Source of the DNA: Vespula vulgaris
Lineage: Eukaryota; Arthropoda; Insecta; Hymenoptera; Vespidae
NCBI RefSeq assembly: GCF_905475345.1
Contig: NC_066594.1
Coordinates: 2,742,501-2,806,500, forward strand
DNA length: 64,000 nucleotides
Reading direction: 5' to 3'
The notes beneath the pieces are model-generated. The model worked only from the letters and a program-made list of their open reading frames with translations, ran no database searches and had not been told where the DNA came from. Made by a program: the position numbers and the translations under genes. Below are positions 11,936-25,229 of this stretch, piece by piece (positions within the stretch are counted from its first letter, which is position 1; every line of letters begins with the position of its first letter).

Positions 11936-12027
11936 CGTGGTAGGATAGGAAAATACGAAACAAATGCGATATTCAAACGTGCTAAGAAACTCTATAGAGA
12001 CACCTGTATATACTCAACATATATACG

Positions 12028-12028
<1 letters not shown>

Positions 12029-12064
<36 letters not shown>
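12029..12064. repeat. (TA)n microsatellite
   Basis: Uninterrupted TA dinucleotides. Confidence 0.95.
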
Positions 12065-12066
<2 letters not shown>

Positions 12067-13139
12067 GCTGAATACGTAGATATATGTATGTACTTACGTA
12101 GGCTAGACATAAAAATCGACTCTTTTTTCGTTTTTTCTTTTTTAATCTTTTGATCGAGCTTGCTAGCTTGGATATTCTTTGTTTTCCTCGAAAGATACGG
12201 CTAACGATCGTCATTCAAAGAATTCTCTTCTAAAAGCGAAATACGAAAACTGCTTTGAGATTAATTCTCGTATTTTGAAACGAAAAACATTTCGAAATAT
12301 CATTAATGATAATCGAGTTATCCTTGATAACATTACGTTTGTGTATGTGTATACGTGCGAAAGAGAGTATTTTCTATAAAGTTCTGATTTAAGTACTGGT
12401 TGAAAGAAGATGGATTAAGATAAATGGAGGAATGTAGCTTTTAATGAATTAAAGAAATAATATAGGATGAGCCACGAGTTTCTAGGTGGATTAAAAGTCC
12501 CTAGTTAATTTTTAAAAAGTATAATTTTATTTTATAATATGTAATATAAATTGTTATAAATAAAATAATACATTTAAATATTCAAATGAAATATCTAGAT
12601 ATATAATATGCGTGAAATGCAATTCCATTAAAATCAATCATTGTACCTATAACATTTCCATATTTTCATTTTTTCAATACAGCATAAATGTATCTGTACA
12701 TGTATATACAAACATACATAACATAAATCTAATGCATAAACTCATAAGACATACTCGTATTACCTTCATCATAACTATCAAGTCGAAGTGCTTATAGTTA
12801 AAGGACATCGCGATTGAGGATAGTATATTACATATGTACAACACATGTAATCGCATTTACGAATGATACATGTTATACATATGTACGATGAGAGATTTTA
12901 CACAGAAAGTCATGATGATTATAGATCGGAACTACGTCATGGATTAATGACGTTATCCTCGTATTTTGTCTGTAGTAGTCTTTGAATTATTACCACAGCA
13001 GTGCACTCGAGAACGTAACCTTAAACTTCTTTACCTTAGTCTGTCGGTCTCTACAATGTAACTACAGTAACACTTTCTCAATGTCAAATAGGATCGATGC
13101 GATTCGCAATGATCTTAAATTAATTATCAGCCCTTACAT

Positions 13140-13552
13140 TCTACTTCTTCTCTCGTTTCTCTCTTTCTATTATTTTATATTACTTTTCTTTCTTTCTTTT
13201 TCTTTTTTCTTTTCATTCTTACTTTTTTTCTTTTTCTTCTTCTTCTTCTTCTTCTTTCATTTCTTTTATTTTATTCTTTTTAATATCTTTTTCCTTTTTT
13301 CAATTTTATTTCTTCAAGTAAAGAATCAAGCTCTTCGTTCTTATTCTGTTTCTTCTTCTTCTTCTTCTTCTTCTTCCTCTTCAACTTTTTACTTAAATTT
13401 TATTTTATTTTATTTTTTGTTTGTTTGTTTGTTTGTCTTCTTTTTAATTTGTTTCCATTTTATTTCTCCCAAAGGAAACATCAAGTTCGATCTTTTAGAT
13501 TATCTCGAGTTGTTATATTCAACGTATCTCTTTTTCTTTTTCTCTCTATCTG

Positions 13553-13585
<33 letters not shown>

Positions 13586-13620
13586 GTATCTTTTTTTTTT
13601 CAAAGACGAAAGTAACAAAT
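13140..13620. repeat. T-rich simple-sequence region including (TTC)n, (TTTG)n and (TCTA)n
   Basis: A nearly 500-bp pyrimidine-rich stretch has TTC runs at about 13225-13258 and 13353-13378, TTTG tetramers near 13415-13436 and TCTA tetramers at 13553-13585. It stays open in one frame (about 240 codons of mostly Phe, Leu, Ser) only because T-rich codons rarely make stops. Confidence 0.85.
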
Positions 13621-13929
13621 ATATTTTTCTGCAATGTTCGCGTGACTATTCTACTTTTTTCATTATTTTCTTTTTATTCCTTTCTCTCTTCTACCGTAAC
13701 GAAGTTCATTTAAAGAAGTTTGCTAGATTTAAATGCTCTCCTCGATACGCTACGTTGGCGGAGCAAAACGATCTTAGGACAGAGAGAGCGAGAGAGAGAG
13801 AGAGAGAGAAAGAAAGATAGATTACGTGTTAACTATACAAATTAACTCAACAACTATTACAATTTTTTTTTTCATTTTCTTCTTCTTCTTCTTTTTGTTA
13901 GATTTTGTGTTTTCTTTATTTATAACTTC

Positions 13930-14430
13930 CTTTCGTATAATTTACAAATAAATAAATTTTAACAGACCTTATCATCTTCGCGATAGTTAAAACTATCATT
14001 ATATTTTCAACAATTTATTGATAAGAAATAAAAATAGAATAGAAGACATAAATAAAATAAAGAAATCAATTCTTTTTATTTCTTTTTACTTTTAATGTAA
14101 CTCGTTGAAGGGTTAAACGCATAGGTTAATCACATTTTCGACAGTTCATTCATAAGAGATAAAAATACGATCATAATAAAGATAAACAAATAATATTTAC
14201 TTTCTAAGATAGCAGATACAAAAATTAATTATATTTTTGATGGTTCATTGACGAGACATAAAAATACAATATAAATATAATTCTTCTTCGTTTTTTTCTT
14301 GTATTAAATAAAAAAATAAAATATACTTGCAAACAATTTTTTTCTTAATCTTTCATGAATTAATTCGTTCAAGGTCGGGCATAAGGGTTAATCATAATTT
14401 TTTATGATTCATAAATTAGAGATAAGAAAA
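13930..14430. repeat. Degenerate ~120-bp tandem repeats
   Basis: Four diverged copies share a TTAATCA.ATTTT..A..GTTCATT core and a GA.A(A/G)A.ATAAAAATA block (near 13990, 14125, 14225 and 14385). Spacing is irregular. Confidence 0.55.
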
Positions 14431-14794
14431 ATGCAATATATATTAAAAGTAATTTGCTTTGATTTTGTGTTTATTTGTAAAAATAGCTTGTTCAATGCCA
14501 CACAATATATGTATACATAGATACATGCATACATACAGGCGGACACGCGAATATTCTTCTCGACGAATTGCGACCTTTTTGGTATGAACTTCCGGGTGGA
14601 TAGGAAATAGCAGGATGGCGTGATCAATTGCACAGACCGAGAGCTTCTCTTGTCCGTTTCCTTTCGTGACGTTAATGGCGCTTCTCCTTATATCCGGCTA
14701 TGCATTTTACCCCGTTAGCACCGCGTTCGTGCGTGTCCTTTGACGTGATACCTCATTCACTTATTTTTTTTTCTTTTTTTTTGCCATCTAGAAA

Positions 14795-14797
<3 letters not shown>

Positions 14798-14849
<52 letters not shown>

Positions 14850-14850
14850 A
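14798..14850. repeat. (GA)n microsatellite
   Basis: GA dinucleotides grading into GAGG repeats. Confidence 0.95.
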
Positions 14851-16701
14851 GGGGGAGAGATCGAAGAGATGTGGCATGTATATGTATGTGTGTATTTCTG
14901 TACTATCGAAGCTTTTGCAGTATGAATGGATTCTCATTTACGATCGAGCTTTTATATCACAACGTTACTGATATTTTTTTTTTTTCTTTTTTCTTTTTTA
15001 GAAAGTCTCTTTCTTTCTTTCTTCTTTTTTTTTAATATTTTCTTCTTCCTTTTCTTTTTCTTTTTTTTTGGCTTTCATACTATTCCTCCAGGCACTATTC
15101 CGATTCATGTCTCTTCCTCTTCTACTTATTAACTTCGTATGTAATTTTTTCTCGTACGTCGAAGTTAATTACTTTCGTTTTAGCAAGTGAAAAAATAATG
15201 TCATTTCTAATAGACATATTAGAAAGTTTCTTTCCGTTTGAAAGTTATGCGAATTTACGATGTGACAAGTTTTTGGGTTAGGTCTCTGTAATTATTGTTA
15301 GAAGTTTCTTTTATTGGATTTTGAGTACATTTTTAATTTTTCTTTTTTATTTTCTTATGTCGATATTATTTGTTGGGTAAAATGTTATTGAAGCGATTGA
15401 AACTTTTCATTCTTCTTTTCACTTATGTTTCAGAAACTTACGCGAGTGAACATCGTGATAAATCATTAATTTACTCGATAAGTAATGTTAAGATTTTTTA
15501 TTGAATTTTCAAGAATTTTTTGTTTCTTTTTTTCATTTAATTTTTTAGAAACTTCTAAAAACGCAGTATGAGTTAAGAATTAAAAAAGAAATTATTATTC
15601 ATATATGAATTAACCGATCAAATAGTTTCTGAAAAATAATTGATTTATTTTAAATGAATATCCTGTATTCATTTGTTGTCAATAACTTTCGACACGATAA
15701 AGAGGCTGAGCAATAGTTTTTTTTTCATTTTTTCATTTTTCGAACGAATGATCGTCAGAATCGATTATCATAGGAAAACGATAGCCGTCCATCATAAGGG
15801 TTGCTGTCTACGAGTGAAACGTATCGCTAATGAACGCGGTAGATGGAGAATGACGATCGCATTCCAACGAGATTCCGTTGATTTACGATTTGACAGAAAG
15901 CAACGCCTGCTAAATCAACGTGATCGAATGTGTCGTAATTGAATGAAATTCACTACTCAATTTACTACGTACATATATGTATATATATTTATATAAATAT
16001 ACTTATATTAATTTATTACTTTTAATGTAAATGAAGTTTATTTTTCAATGTTCAATTAACAATAGTTCGTTTAAATATTTCATAATTGAACTAATTTTTA
16101 TGATACTTCTTTTTTTTCTTTTTTGACAAAAGATTTCATCAAAAATTGTAACAAAATATAAAAGTTGATTCTATCTATTAATTTGTATTGTATACATGTA
16201 ATTATTTTTATATGCACATATATACATATATATCTATTTATTTATTTATCATTAGATATCATCAGCCATATATATATATATATATTATTTTAAAGGAGCG
16301 AATACTTTGAAATCATTCGAATTTCTTCGTGTTATCAAATATTTGTTGTCACACGTGAAAAACTTTATGGAGAGAACGTCGAATGAAATAAAAACAGAAG
16401 AATATTAGTTCATTTAACAGAGTTTTAATGAAGCAAAGTCCAAGAAAGATGGACAAAGATAGAGATAGATAGATAGATAGATAAATATAGAATAGAAACG
16501 GGAAAGAGAGAACATATTAAAACGAAAAAAGAAATAATAAAATGGTTCGTTAAATCTGACACATGGAAATGTATCTTTCGGTAGAACGAACAAGTGTATT
16601 TCTAATCGTGGTTGATAATTAAAACGACTAGAACGTATTTGCTGCGAATTTACGCAGTGATAAAGCATGTTTAATGGGGAACATTGTTCCTGCTTTCCAC
16701 A

Positions 16702-16739
16702 TTTGCCATCCCTTCGACCCTTTGCCATCCCTTCGACCC
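16702..16739. repeat. 19-bp perfect tandem duplication
   Basis: The unit TTTGCCATCCCTTCGACCC occurs twice head to tail. Confidence 0.95.
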
Positions 16740-16765
16740 TATACCATTTATCCTGCAACTTCTAA

Positions 16766-16796
<31 letters not shown>

Positions 16797-16850
16797 TAAA
16801 GGGAAAGAGAAAGAGAGAGAGAGAAAGTGAGAAAGAGAGAAGAGAGATCG
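16766..16850. repeat. (GA)n microsatellite, interrupted
   Basis: Pure GA to 16792, then GA-rich with GATA and GGGAAA interruptions. Confidence 0.9.
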
Positions 16851-18063
16851 TCCGATCAAATGCACCTGCCGTCGCCATTCCTATCTTGACTGTCAACAGA
16901 TTTATTAAAGAAAAAAAAGAAACAAAACCTAAAAAAGTGAATTACACTGGTTCATTTATGTATCTTTTAACGCATTCAATTTTTTTCTTTCTTTTCTTTC
17001 TTTCTTTCATTCTTTTCTTTTTTTATCTACGAAGAAATTATTTAAAAAATAAATGGATAGAGTAAATAAAAAGATAAATAAAAAAGTTTGACAGATATTT
17101 TAATTCTAGGTTCTTAGAAGAAAATTATCGAGATGTTGTGAAATGTTTAAATTAAGTTGAAGAAATATTAAATTGTTAAAATGAAATGTTAAATTAATAT
17201 TTTGCTGACGTACAAATTTAATTTACAATAAAAATAAATAGAATAAAAGAGTAAATTACAAATTTTATAAATATTTTATAATCATATATATCAAATAAGC
17301 ACAATATTGTTTAAAAAATTTAATGAAATTTTGTTGTTAGCAAGAAATTATTTAATAAACAAAATGATTTAATTATTTATTTAAAGACCGTTTAAAAGAG
17401 AGAAAGAGAAAGAGAGATAAATACTACTATACAATTGAAACTAAATGCTTAATAATTTAAATAATTTAACAATTAATATAAATGATGTTAAATAATCCTT
17501 GAAAAGAAAAAATAAAGAGAAATAATAAGTATATAGTTATTGCAATAAATTCATGGGTCATTTCTGTAAATTTTGGAAATACGATTTGGCACGTGCGTAC
17601 TGCAATGTATATTGTAAACGATTCAATGTGCATACTACATACACGTTCTATTTGACAGGAAGATACACAAGAGTAGGTGATGAAACGTGACTCGACGGGA
17701 TATCGTCTCACAATACCGAAATAATTATATTTCCAAGCACGGAGATTTCATTCCTCTTTCTGCTCTACTTATCCTTGATATACGATGTTTACCGATTTTA
17801 TTTCTACGAGTCATCGAACGCACAAATCCTTAATTAATAATAATTATCTATAAAGAAAACAAACAATGACGGGCTCATTTATTAATTTTTATGCGCTTTA
17901 TGCAGACATTTCTATATATTATTATTGTTGTTTATAAAGAATAATTTTTGTATATCCTAATAAATGAATGAATACATTATTTATTTATTTATTTATATAG
18001 TATCGATCGAAATAATAAGAAAATAATAAGAGAGAATATAATAAGTTTAAATTGATTTTTTAT

Positions 18064-18073
<10 letters not shown>

Positions 18074-18119
<46 letters not shown>
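18074..18119. repeat. (TA)n microsatellite
   Basis: Uninterrupted TA dinucleotides followed by a CT-rich stretch. Confidence 0.95.
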
Positions 18120-18122
<3 letters not shown>

Positions 18123-18809
18123 TCTCTCTTTTTCTCTTTTTTTCTTTAAACTTTAAATCGATTTACTATATGAGAAGGAAACTTTTAATAGGAAACTAGC
18201 CTCGCAAATTCGCTGGCATAGATCGTATTCCTTTCTGATGGATATATGAAATAAATATATAAGAATTATATTTGTTAGATTGATTAAAAGTTTCATATAC
18301 CCATACGAACAAAATGAGATAAATTGAAAGCATAAATGAAAAATAATTAGAAACGCTTTGTTCTATTTTTAATGATATTTTATTATTTCAAATAGAGGCA
18401 TTACATTTTTTCAAATAATAATATGTGTAATAATTAAATTACAAATAAGGTCATTGGTAGAAGATATACATCTATCTTTTCAATTTGTTTCTTTATGCAC
18501 GTATGTAAATGTAATTTTTCTTTTTCTTCCTTTTTTTTTTTTTTTAATTTTTTTCATATATCTAAATGCACATACATACGTGTACATATATTTATTCATT
18601 TTACATATTTTGAATACATAAAAAAAAAGAAAATGAAAGATAGTTCGTCTAACGTTAGAACTGAATTTTATGCAGCAGATTATTCGAATTTCAAGCGTGT
18701 TATATCTTTTCAAAGAGGATTCTCTAGTTCAGTCACTCACGAAAAGATTGTATCTCTTTCCTGAAGAACTTTCAATCTTCACCAAGTCTCTCTCTATCTC
18801 TATCTCACT

Positions 18810-18812
<3 letters not shown>

Positions 18813-18855
<43 letters not shown>
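18813..18855. repeat. (TA)n microsatellite
   Basis: Uninterrupted TA dinucleotides. Confidence 0.95.
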
Positions 18856-18857
<2 letters not shown>

Positions 18858-19530
18858 TTTCAACGTGAATACGTATTTGAAACTTTCCCATTCTTTTCAT
18901 CGATATTCCATAGAAATCGATATAAAAGTATCGAAACGACTATTCTATTGATGGGGGTCACGAAGTTACTGATTTTTGTATAAAAAAAGAAGATAAATAA
19001 ATTACTAACATTGATTAGATGAATCGATAAAATAAATTAATATATAAAAGTTAAAAAGACAAATACAATTGTTTTCAAGGAACCTGCTTGTTTAAAAATT
19101 CGTGATTAAGTATACTCGATTAAAGTGAATTTGACTCGTTTTAAATATTAATGCATTGAGAATGATCTTCAAGTAGTTTTCCGTAATCGAATCTTGTATT
19201 TAAAATTCACATTCATATTAGTCGAATAGTAAACATCGCTTCATCGTTACTTCTCTTTTTAGTCGAAAGAGAAATATAGATAGAGATATGTAAAACGACG
19301 TCGAGGAAGACAGGAAAAGAAAAGACACAAAAGACAAGAAAATAATTGTCGCGTCAAAGCTATAAGCTCTCTTTGAGCTCTCAAGCTTTCCTCGTTTTCT
19401 GAACGATTCTCTCTTTCTCTTTCTCTCTCTCTCTTTCTCTCGTCCTATTTGTCTGTCTATCTTTTTCTGTTTCCTTCTGACGCGTTATCGTACTCAGGGT
19501 GATATCTCCACGTGGATGTAAAATGCGAGG

Positions 19531-19533
<3 letters not shown>

Positions 19534-19593
<60 letters not shown>
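19534..19593. repeat. (AT)n microsatellite, among the longest of its class here
   Basis: Thirty or so uninterrupted AT dinucleotides, able to extrude as a cruciform. Confidence 0.95.
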
Positions 19594-19594
<1 letters not shown>

Positions 19595-19729
19595 CTTTTA
19601 AAACATGAAAGTTTTTCTTTGATAAGCATACGCAGAGAAACTCTAGAGATTTTTTTTAATCGAAGACCTTGAATTATTCATTGCACAATTTTCTCTTTTC
19701 GTCGTTGAAATCATAAAAAATAGAGAGAT

Positions 19730-19731
19730 GA

Positions 19732-19791
<60 letters not shown>
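19730..19791. repeat. (GA)n microsatellite
   Basis: GA dinucleotides, pure from about 19749. Confidence 0.95.
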
Positions 19792-19796
<5 letters not shown>

Positions 19797-20229
19797 AGCG
19801 AAATAGTTTTCTTCATCGTGTTACGATATCGACATATGTCTCAAAGCATGTTCACAAAGCATTTTCGAATCTTATTTTCGAGATTTTTCAATCGTTGAAA
19901 AGCAAAAGTTCGATCGATCGGATTCCCTTTGTTGGCTATTCGAGAACAAACGAGAAAATATCGTTTGCATTTGTAATCCGAAGAAAATTCGATCTGTAAA
20001 CTTCGAATCGATTTGAATGTACAATCGAAAAGAATTCTTTTTCTGTTTCTTTCTTCTTTTTTTTTCATTTCCTCTTTATCGCTTCTCTTCGTTGATTAAT
20101 CTTGATTATTAATAAATATTTGTAAGGCGAATAAAAATGTAGAAATAAATTGATCAAAGTAATAAAATATAAATATGCAGAAAGAAAAGATATGAAACAA
20201 AGAAAAAAGTATTTCTTAGATTATTATAA

Positions 20230-20233
<4 letters not shown>

Positions 20234-20297
<64 letters not shown>
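20234..20297. repeat. (CT)n microsatellite
   Basis: Pure CT run of about 32 dinucleotides. Confidence 0.95.
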
Positions 20298-20301
<4 letters not shown>

Positions 20302-20679
20302 ATCTCTTTCTCTTCAATGTATAAATTTTTCAATTATATAAATGTTTGTTAAAATAATAAAAATGATTAAATCAATTGATAAGAGCGATGAAAGAAAAAA
20401 TGCAACAATTAAATCGAACTATCTTTCTTTATCTCTCTTTCTTTCTCTCCCTTTTCTTCGTTAAAGTTAAAAGCATCGCTAAGATCAATAAGCCAAGAAC
20501 ATTGGATTTTATCAGACATTTTTATCTTGATCCATGCGTAACAGCTTCAGTATACCATGGATAAGGAACCTTTTACGGTTAACTTCCTTCGTTAGCGTCG
20601 ATTTAACGTCACAATTAATCTCAACATTACTTTGTCCTCCTTCTCGACTTTTTCTTTTTTTATTTATTTTTTATTTTCA

Positions 20680-20681
<2 letters not shown>

Positions 20682-20729
<48 letters not shown>

Positions 20730-20790
20730 TTCTCTCCCTATCTTTCTCTATCTTTTTCTCTTTCTCTCCCTTTCTCTCTCCCTCTTTCTC
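20682..20790. repeat. (CT)n microsatellite and CT-rich continuation
   Basis: Pure CT to about 20720, then CTTT/CCCT-interrupted sequence. Confidence 0.9.
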
Positions 20791-21183
20791 TTTCTATCTT
20801 ATTTCGAATTACTGTCGTTAATGTGGAAGCTTTTAGTCTTAAGCGAGCATAAATGTTCTCTTAAATGTTAAAAGAAATAAAAAGAAAAGAAACAAAATAA
20901 AGAAACCACACGAAATCTTCTCTGTTAATGTCTCTAAATGTGTAAGAGCAAACTTACTTTTTTTTATCTCTCTTTCAAGAATAGAAATAAAAATGACATA
21001 ATAGAAAAGAAAAGAATCCAATTCACGTCGCATTTTTCATTATTTTAAAGTTGAGAAAGATTGATTTTATTTCGACTTTAAAGACATTAAATACTAAAGA
21101 CAAAAATAAAAACAAAAGAAAAGAAAGAAAAATGTAATAATTAACGAGAAAGATTGTATAATTCTGGTTATTTATGTTTTCAG

Positions 21184-21336
21184 GATCACAGAGGTACACA
21201 ATTGTATCTTGGTATTAATCATTGTGGTATCCTGACGTTTCAAGGATCGCGGAAAACGCATCATTTCCGTTGGTCGGAGGTCCAGAAGATTAACTACGAA
21301 GGGAAAATGTTTATTGTGCATCTGACGATAAACGAG
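21184..21336 (+). CDS. Frmd5: FRMD5-like gene, exon encoding the first half of FERM F3
   Basis: The exon follows TTATGTTTTCAG and ends AACGAG|GTGAGA. Its 153 nt are an exact 51 codons, phase 0 at both ends. It encodes DHRGTQLYLGINHCGILTFQ, then RKTHHFRWSEVQKINYEGKMFIVHL. This is the PH/PTB-like F3 lobe: a small Gly-rich strand pair, the F.W..V.K..(Y/F)EGK.F signature, and the next beta strands. Its boundaries allow a direct in-frame join to 27037. Confidence 0.95.
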
Positions 21337-21828
21337 GTGAGATTCTCCATAAGAATTTAAAAAAAGAAAAAAATCAAGGGAGAGAAAATTTCCTATCAAA
21401 ATAAGAAAAGCAAAAGATTTTCACCATACTTGCTAAGATGTATTAATAAAAACGATATGTGAATGAAATAGTTTTCGATATTTCGATCGATCGATTCGTT
21501 AATATGCTTCTTATTACATTGAATCGACAATAAATCATATAAAACGATCATTCGTTATAACGAAGTGCTACGATGGGTTCAGAAGTGTCTCGAAGCTATC
21601 AATCTCCATTCTAGATCAATTTTCCTCGATGCATATGTATGTAGATATCTATGTACATACATATTTATGTATGTATACGTGAAGCATTATACTGTCGTTT
21701 TTCGAAAGGAAACTTGGCTATAATTCGATGCCACTTAGAGATAATCAAATTGACATTTTTATTAAGAAAAGAGAGGAAATAGATCATTTTTAAATTATAA
21801 AAATTTATAATTTGTAAAATTATGATTA

Positions 21829-21833
<5 letters not shown>

Positions 21834-21873
<40 letters not shown>
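21834..21873. repeat. (AT)n microsatellite
   Basis: Uninterrupted AT dinucleotides. Confidence 0.95.
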
Positions 21874-21879
<6 letters not shown>

Positions 21880-22203
21880 TACCGACGTGTACATATATAT
21901 ATGTATAGTATAAAAAATAATATTATTATATTAATGAACTTTTAAGTCTTTTCAAGCAACTTTTCGAATTAAACCATTGAGTTATCGAAGTAATTAGAAA
22001 AAGAGGAAGAGAGAGGCTTAGCGAATATACTTTCGTCGAAACGAAATCACTCGACCTATTTTTTCGATGTTCATCTCCGTCGGATGTTGACCGTACGATG
22101 GACCAAAAACGATTGCCAAGAAGTAACATCTAACGGGAGCGAATCGAGCCGATAACGGCTTTGACCACTTCCGTCAGATGATGGACCACCGTCTATATAC
22201 CGT

Positions 22204-22558
22204 ATACAGGGTGGTCAAATAACTATTACCAACTGACATATCTCCGTTATTTTTTATTTTATGAGTATAGAATGGTTAGAACAAAGTTAGACTCACAAGG
22301 GCCACATCTGATAGTTGTAAGGATTTTTTACCAAGGTTACTTTTGGAAGAGATTTCAAGGTCGTCGATAGATTTTTAAATATAAATTTATGAGTTTTTTA
22401 CATGAATAAATATTTCTATTGCGAATAACATACCAATGTCGAAAAATGATTAGTATCCAAAAAATTGATTTCATTAGTATCAAAAGAATTGAATCTTTCC
22501 ATAAAATCAAAAATAACGAAGATATTCGAGATGGTAACAGTTATCAGATCACCCTATA
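22204..22558. mobile_element. MITE with long imperfect terminal inverted repeats
   Basis: The left end AGGGTGGTCAAATAAC (from 22208) pairs with the reverse complement of the right end (AGGGTGATCTGATAAC, ending 22555). The two ends continue matching through TTACC, ATATCT.CGTTATTTTT and ATTTTATG for about 70 bp per side, with scattered mismatches. Both ends are flanked by TATA, a possible target-site duplication. The ~350-bp length, lack of coding capacity and structure fit a miniature inverted-repeat element. The superfamily was not determined. Confidence 0.72.
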
Positions 22559-24479
22559 TATATATACGTATATGTATTAACCGCAGCTCGACAAAATGAA
22601 AGACTTTTTATAAGATCTCGAAATCCGGTTGAACTATTGTATAACGTTGTTACTAACAGTGTTCTGTAATTCAAAAGTGATGTCACGTGTTACATCATCA
22701 GTAGATCAACGAGTTATCCATTTATCCGTATAATCCCACGAAAAGTAGAGTTCCTAGATAATTCCGAGTCTCGAACTTGAAAATTCTTGGCATGGAGCAC
22801 ATTGCTCTTAGAAGAAAAAAAAGAAAAGAATTTCATGTAGAAAATGTCATTTCTATTCGAGTGGACGTGTCACGACAAACGTACGAATTGAAAATTTCAA
22901 ACGGTTCTCCGTGTCCCTCGGGATTTTCTAGGCCAAATCGTTTCTTTTCCATAAAATACAGAAGGCGAAATGCCCTCAAGCTTTACACCAAATATCCACG
23001 TTGATACTGTTCGCTGTTCTCGCTGTGTGCTAAATTTTTTATCTCTCGACAACAATAGTGTTTTAAAATTTACCATTAAAAATTTAACGCTTAAAAAACA
23101 AAAATAGGAAAAAAGAATTGATAAAAAGAGCAATCGAAAAAAATTGAAGCAGTATATTAATGATGAAAATTTAGATTAGTGTTTTATGACCTACGGTATG
23201 CTCGAAACTTTTTTGGATATCGATAACAAAAGTATGTTTTAATTAGGATACTTTATTTAATTGAAAAAAAACAGAAAAGAAAGAGAGAAAAACAGATATA
23301 TACATATATATGTGGATGTAATTGAAAAGAGATAAGAAATATTTTTAATTTATATATTTTTTTTAGAAAATTTTTTCTGTTAATTTAATTTAATTTTTAA
23401 ACATTTCTTTTTTTTTTATTTTATCTTTCCTTTCCATTGACATAAATCACGCGACAGAGGATCGACGGTCATCAGAGGGCATCTTTCGTTCGGAAGAAGG
23501 GTTTCTCGATTAAAAATAATCCAATAGTGAACGCGACGAGGTTGCGGAATGGGATTACCTTTTCCTCGTATCGCGGAAAAATCAAAAGCTTATTGCGCTC
23601 TGGTCGTATATACTTATATGTACAAAATTCTCGGTCGGTTTAACACGCTAATTAGTTAATTGCGGTCTCTCTCAGCAATAAGAACAGTGCCAACGCACAG
23701 CAATCACTTTCTGTAAACTTTGACTCGCTCGATACGAGTCAACAAAGCGATTATTATTATCTCGAGTGACAAATTAATTTCAATTTGCTTGTGTTAAATG
23801 TGAATCCCATTAGTATTAATCAATTTTATAGGAAATGTGAATTATTATTTCTACGATCTCATTTATAGTTTTTCTATATCCAACATTTTCGTTTTGATAT
23901 TTCGTACATATTTAAATGAAACATCTTAAGCGTTTAATTTTAAAGAAATAAGAAATAAGTGAAAAAGAAATAAGTGATTATAAAAGTATCTTAATCAAGT
24001 AATTAGTTTTAGAAAGGAATATTTTTCGACGAGAATATTGAAGTATCTTTAAGATTTCAATCATTTTTACATTCATATTTATTTCCTTTATTTTTTACGT
24101 AATTAAATCATACTGAATGGATTAGGTATTTATTTTAATAGAAAATATCTTAATAAAAGACGTAATGAATTACTTACTTTACTTATTAATAAATGATATA
24201 AATTAGAAGACATTTATCTTAATAAAAATTCAATGAAGAAGAAAAAAGAGAAAAGAAGAATAATTAATTAGTTATAGAAGTATCATAATTAAGTGATCAG
24301 TCAAAAGAAATATCGATGATAATACTGGGGTCTTTTAATCTTTCTGAAAAAGATTAGCATCGAAAAAAAATCATTATGCAAAGTTAGAATATATCAAAAA
24401 TTAATTAGAATAATTGAAAAGTCCTTCGTACGGTTTGACGAATATGATGAAGCTTCAGGGATTCCTCACGTAACCCGTT

Positions 24480-24480
24480 A

Positions 24481-24519
<39 letters not shown>

Positions 24520-24520
24520 C
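24480..24520. repeat. (CT)n microsatellite
   Basis: CT dinucleotides with one TTT interruption. TA/CA-rich alternating sequence follows at 24560-24640. Confidence 0.9.
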
Positions 24521-25079
24521 TTCTCTCTTTTTATCACGTTTGTATATCTGTGTACATGAAAATGTATGTATATAAATATATGTGTGTATATGTATATATA
24601 CACACATATACATACATATATACATATACATATACATATGCATTGATTACGACCAAAGTAATCCCATTATTTTCCACTGCCGGCCGCTCTGTCCAGGACG
24701 TGAGGACAAAGGTGAGTCGTTTCTTGGCAGTTGCACGTGCTATTTGTGTCCAAGTAGGTAGAGAAAAAGAAACGAAAAAATTATAATAATTATACATATA
24801 CGTTAAGAAAACAAAAAAGAACAGAAACACACAGGTACATATACACACGCATATGAAAACAAAAGTAGAGACTAGATCGACAGATTTTTTCTTCTTTGAT
24901 CTTGATTAAGAATTTGAATTATATCGAAACAAATAACGTGTTTTTTTGGATTTCGATTAATGATGTACTCTTAATTTCTGTTTTTTTAACACATAATATA
25001 TAGTATTTTATTCTTTTTTTAAATATATATATATATATTTATTAAAAAGTAAAATTATTTAGACGGTGGATTTATGGAG

Positions 25080-25192
25080 GATTTTCAGTTCCATTAAACG
25101 ACAGGACAAGTTCGAATTTTTTTAATTACCGATTAGTATTTAAAAAATATAAAATTTAATATTAATTTGTCAAGATGCATAAGCTTTAATTG

Positions 25193-25229
<37 letters not shown>

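Larger units (their letters stand above)
9537..21183 (+). other. Long intron of the FRMD5-like gene (11.6 kb)
   Basis: No exon-like conserved coding was recognised. The intron holds three diverged tandem units at 9850-10480 separated by CT tracts, a (TTGG)n/TGGTG tract at 11845-11930, the T-rich simple region 13140-13620, and degenerate repeats at 13930-14420. It also has CpG-richer unique patches near 14560-14760 and 15690-15950, a 19-bp duplication at 16702-16739, and many (CT)n, (GA)n and (TA)n tracts listed separately. Frames such as 12982-13713 and 20534-20821 simply translate these simple repeats. Confidence 0.75.

Noticed and set aside
12982..13713. 243-codon open frame rich in Phe, Leu and Ser
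   Set aside because: It translates a T-rich simple-sequence region (TTC, TTTG, TCTA repeats). Stops are rare in such sequence, and no domain is present.
15673..15942. 89-codon frame in a CpG-richer intronic patch
   Set aside because: The sequence starts in a T tract and shows no family motif, so a decayed element or regulatory patch is as likely.
24550..24786. Possible FERM-gene exon with a TA-repeat start and a GTGAGT donor
   Set aside because: Exons 21184-21336 and 27037-27125 join in phase 0 and reproduce the family's F3 lobe without any insertion, so no exon is needed here. The TA/CA-repeat translation explains the frame.
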